Shown piece by piece: positions 60,628 to 64,000 of a stretch of DNA of 64,000 bases. Made by a program: the position numbers and the translations under genes. Under the pieces are notes generated by a model. That model ran no database searches. It had not been told where the DNA came from and saw only the letters and a list, made by a program, of their open reading frames with translations. Every line of letters starts with the position of its first letter. The first letter of the stretch is position 1. Source of the stretch: Alisma plantago-aquatica (taxonomy: Eukaryota; Streptophyta; Magnoliopsida; Alismatales; Alismataceae); the NCBI GenBank assembly GCA_963693085.1, contig OY856411.1, positions 68,065,001 through 68,129,000 of the forward strand. The letters run 5' to 3'.

Positions 60628-61130
60628 TAGGCATTGGGTTATTACCAATCCTGTGTCATTATTATAGGCATTGGGTTATTACCAATCATGTGTCATTATT
60701 ACAGGAATTGGGTTATTACCAATCATGTGTCATCATTATAGGCATTGAGCCTCTGCCAAGTATTGGACTCTTCGAAACCTGATTACACCGCCAGGCATTG
60801 GACACTACCAATCCTGATTTCACAACCAGGCATTGGACTCTAACCAATCCTAATTACACAACCAGGCATTGGACTCTAACCAATCCTGATTACACAACTA
60901 GGCATTGGACTCTAACCAATCCTCATTACACAGCCAGGCATTAGACTCTAACCAATCCTGACTACACAACCAGGCATTGGACTCTAACCAATCTTGATTA
61001 CACTGCCAGGCATTGGACTTTAACCAATCCTAATTACATGCATTACACCTCTACCAGGCATTGGACTTTAACCAATCCTGATTACATAGCAAGGCATTGG
61101 ACTCTAACCAATCCTTATTACACAAAACAT
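60628..61130. repeat. Tandem arrays, 5' LTR copy of element C
   Basis: The same 36-37 bp units as at 52765-53335, with two or three fewer copies and independent changes, showing that the arrays change copy number after insertion. Confidence 0.88.
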
Positions 61131-62289
61131 GGGATATAAATTCCATTAACTTATCATTAATCATCACATCCTTCTCTAGACTTTGAATCCCAAGGTTAGC
61201 CTACATAGTTATTCACATTCTTTATTAAATACAATTTTTCCTTTTATTAGGTTTATTATTATCATTTCTTATAGTAAACTTTTATAATCATCATGGTGCT
61301 TCTCACTATGCCACAATTGTTCTCATGGCTCATAAGGCCCATAAAGCATCTTTTCACCTCTCACTAGGCAACATCTAACCATATGGCTCACAAGGCCATT
61401 AAACATCTTGTCACCTCTCACTAGGCAACAATAACATATTACCTCATTTAATACAATAGTAACACCACTATTCCCTCAATAGGGTTAGGTCTTACTATTT
61501 ACGTCACCTTAGGGTTTCTCATGTCCCATTACCCAATTTAGGGTTAGGGTTCCCCATATCACATTAATTAGGATTTCATATTTATCAAATCCACCTTAAT
61601 ATGTTGCTCCACACCTCGAGGAGCATCCATTAACATTTTAGGTATTCAATCATGTTTATTACTCTTAACATTTATCAATAAATGATTATCAATACAAGGT
61701 ATGAGTTCATTTCTCATCCTCATCATGGTATGATTACATCATACTCATTAGTTTAGCTTAACCCCATTCTCAAGGAATATTAGCCTAATCTTATCAAAGT
61801 ATATCTAACTCATTACATTTCATTGTAAATATTTACATAACATACTTCATGTGTTTCCTGCGCAAGTATATTGGATTTGAGGTACATCATTGCTTATCAA
61901 CCTTGGGATTCTAAAAGTCATATCTATCATATCTTGATGTATCACTTTCCTCATCACTTCCAACTTACTTGAGTTATCAAATTTTCTTGGATTAAGGTAT
62001 TTCCCGTCTTAATGCTTTCATCCACTAATCTATCACTTTTACCATGAAGTACATAGGTCACACACAAGTTTGGTCCAACTACCTTCAATGATATGGACTC
62101 ATTTCAGGTTAAGGCATTACTTACTATAAGGTTGCCTATAATTAACCAATTGAGATATTTCACCTTTATAAGGCTTTATCCACTATTTTATTATTAGGGT
62201 TCTGGTTTGTTATCATATTGCCTAAGATTAGGGCTTCATGTATTATAACTCAAAATTAGAGTTTCACATACCTTTACCCTATATTAGAG

Positions 62290-62800
62290 CTCCTCATCAT
62301 ACCATTGCATAGGGTTTCACATGGCATCACCCTCAAGTAGGGTTTCACATGGCATCACCCTCAATTAGGGTTTCACATGGCATCACCCTCAATTAGGGTT
62401 TCACATGGCAACACCCTCAATCAGGGTTTTACATGACATCACCCTCAATTAGGGTTTCTCATGGAATCACCCTCAATTCGGGTTTCACATGGCATCACCC
62501 TGAATTAGGGTTTCACAAGGCATTACCCTGGATTTGAGTTCTACATCATAACAATACATCAGGGTTTTACATCACATTACCCTAGTTTAGGGTTTCATGC
62601 ACTTTACCCTAGAATTAGGGTTTTAATTCAACTATCCATAATTAGGATTTACTATTCCTCCCAATTAGGGTTTCATATTCCATTACCCATAATTAGGGTT
62701 TACTATTCAACCCAATTAGGGTTTCACTCTCCATTCCCATAATTGGGGTTTTACAATATGTTACCCTGAATTAGGGTTAGGGTTCATTAATCTTCTTGAT
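62290..62800 (-). repeat. Telo-box-rich array, 5' LTR copy of element C
   Basis: About eight 27-28 bp units with TTAGGGTTTCACATGGCA, then dispersed TTAGGGTTT copies, as in the 3' LTR. Confidence 0.88.
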
Positions 62801-64000
62801 TAGGGTTTCATGATCTCTTTACTAAGGATCATACCCTAATCACCACATGATTAATACTCATGTGTGATTTCCTTTCTATCATCCTTTCAACTAGATTAGA
62901 TTACATCAACCCTCCCATCAAGCACAAACAACTACGATTGACATAGTGTACATGGTTATTACTTACTTAAGCTTCAAGGATTAACTCACTTAGGGTTACC
63001 AATTACTTAGTACCTTAAAGGTACAACCCTAGTGACTATCTTTGAGATAAACCATAACAACCATAAGGTCCTTTTAGCTTTCATCCCCTTAGGTTTCCAA
63101 TTGATTTAATTACATTGAAACATCCTAACGTTCTTGACTATTGATGCTCCAAACGGTTTGAAACCGTTGAAGCAAAATAATGATGAAACCGTATGGACAA
63201 TTAACACTTGAAACCACTTGGGTCTCCAAACAGTTTGAGACCGTTTGGACTCTAACGGTCTTAAGACCGTTTGGTCCAAACTCTCTCAAAATCGAATGGA
63301 CCAAAAAGGTCTTTCATCACTTAATCAATTCAGGGTTTCAATCATTGAACCATCTATCAATTAAACCACTGATTTATTATTCAATTGAACCATTGAATCA
63401 CCCTTCAATTAGACCTTTAATTAGGGTTTGGAACCTAATTGAACTAGGGTTTATAATCAAGAGACCATCAATTAGGGTTTTAAAATCAAGGAACCATCAA
63501 TGGTCAACATTGTGGAACCGATTCAATTGACATCAATGAATCATCATCAAATTATGATATAAACTGACCTCAAACAGTCTTGAGGTCGTTTGGATGACCT
63601 CCAAATGGACTTGAGACTGTTTGCCCCATCCATCATTAAAACTTGTGAAATCCTATTAGAGTTTAGATCATTGGGTTGATCATCAAATTAGCTATTGATT
63701 GCATTTCGATTTGATATCTCTAAATCTTCAATTACTCAACCATACTCAACCCTAGACCTCCAAACGGTCTTGGTTGACCTCCAAACGGTCTTGAGACCAT
63801 TTGGGTTAATCAACCCAAAATATTAAATCAACCAATTGAAATTTCAGCACTTAACCCGATTAGGGTTTCTAATTGGAGGATTGTCCATATATTGAATTAA
63901 TCAATTGGATCCATTAGATCATCATGAAACATACACTAGGGTCCTGACCTCAAATGGTCAACCCAACCAAATAGTTTGGGATCGAACCCTCCAAACGGTT

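Larger units (their letters stand above)
45726..64000 (-). mobile_element. Element C: gag-only Ty3/gypsy retrotransposon with giant LTRs
   Basis: On the minus strand the 5' LTR (59808 to beyond 64000) is followed by a primer site (59788-59799), a short interior with gag only, a purine tract next to 57649, and a 3' LTR (45726-57648) split by Sirevirus D. Without D the 3' LTR is about 5.7 kb. The interior is about 2.16 kb with no pol. Both LTRs begin TGAC(A/G)AAGC and the 3' LTR ends TGTTACA. The left flanking 5-mer is TAATA (45721-45725); its partner is outside the window. It is a relative of element B. Confidence 0.85.
59808..64000 (-). repeat. 5' LTR of element C, truncated by window end
   Basis: It starts TGACGAAGCG and matches the 3' LTR in order: the shared block GAGGACCTGAGAGTACAG near 60110, the empty Sirevirus target GTTCT at 60205-60209, the 36-bp array at about 60628-61130, telo-box units at about 62290-62800, and the palindromes near 63150-63270. 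About 1.5 kb of it lies beyond the window. Confidence 0.88.

Noticed and set aside
1..64000. tRNA, rRNA or other RNA genes
   Set aside because: Primer-site sequences mimic tRNA-Met ends, but no cloverleaf or rRNA-like stretch was seen. A covariance-model scan would be decisive.

Overview
This is plant nuclear DNA from a flowering plant with a transposon-rich genome. The species cannot be fixed from the sequence. I find no convincing host single-copy gene. Almost everything is LTR retrotransposons and one large DNA transposon, stacked inside each other. Retrotransposon boundaries are set by TG...CA ends, tRNA-Met-type primer sites (TGGTATCAGAGC), polypurine tracts and target-site duplications (TSDs).

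Left nest, 1-33071. Element B is a minus-strand Ty3/gypsy derivative with giant LTRs (about 5.3 kb), a short interior (3040-5280) and only a gag remnant. A Sirevirus-type copia LTR (1-1282, plus strand) sits in its 3' LTR. Its 5' LTR (5281-33071) is split by gypsy element A (6136-28620; LTRs about 3.8 kb), which carries gag, protease, RT, RNase H, integrase and a chromodomain, all with stops and frameshifts. The RT of A is in turn split by a 10,062-bp CACTA (En/Spm) transposon at 12369-22430 with 3-bp TSD GTC. The CACTA element has an intact 1082-aa TNP2-type transposase and a 13-exon second gene (Transposase_24 domain plus Ulp1-like cysteine protease) that is complete except for one internal stop. 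Order of events: B, then A into B, then CACTA into A.

Middle, 33072-45725. This is AT-rich sequence with no recognisable gene. It holds a degraded Ty1/copia element E (36731-41743, TSD GTTCC, short LTRs). A tandem duplication of about 1.02 kb (41526-43574) straddles the edge of E and its flank, so the 5' LTR of E is present twice.

Right nest, 45726-64000. Element C is a relative of B: LTRs about 5.7 kb, an interior of about 2.2 kb (57649-59807), and gag only. Its 3' LTR is split by Sirevirus D (46128-52347, TSD GTTCT), which keeps gag but has lost pol. The unsplit site is still visible in the other LTR of C at 60205-60209. The 5' LTR of C runs off the window.

How the parts relate: A is the only element with a full gypsy gag-pol. 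B and C share its primer site, leader, gag start and LTR blocks, so they look like parasites of an A-type partner. In the CACTA element, TNP2 and the second gene are only 123 nt apart and each start codon follows a splice-acceptor-like sequence. This matches the En/Spm plan, in which one transcript is alternatively spliced. The best candidates for closer study are the CACTA two-gene unit, the gag-only giant-LTR families with tandem arrays and telo-box motifs, and the palindrome cluster placed upstream of the TATA box in two Sirevirus LTR families.
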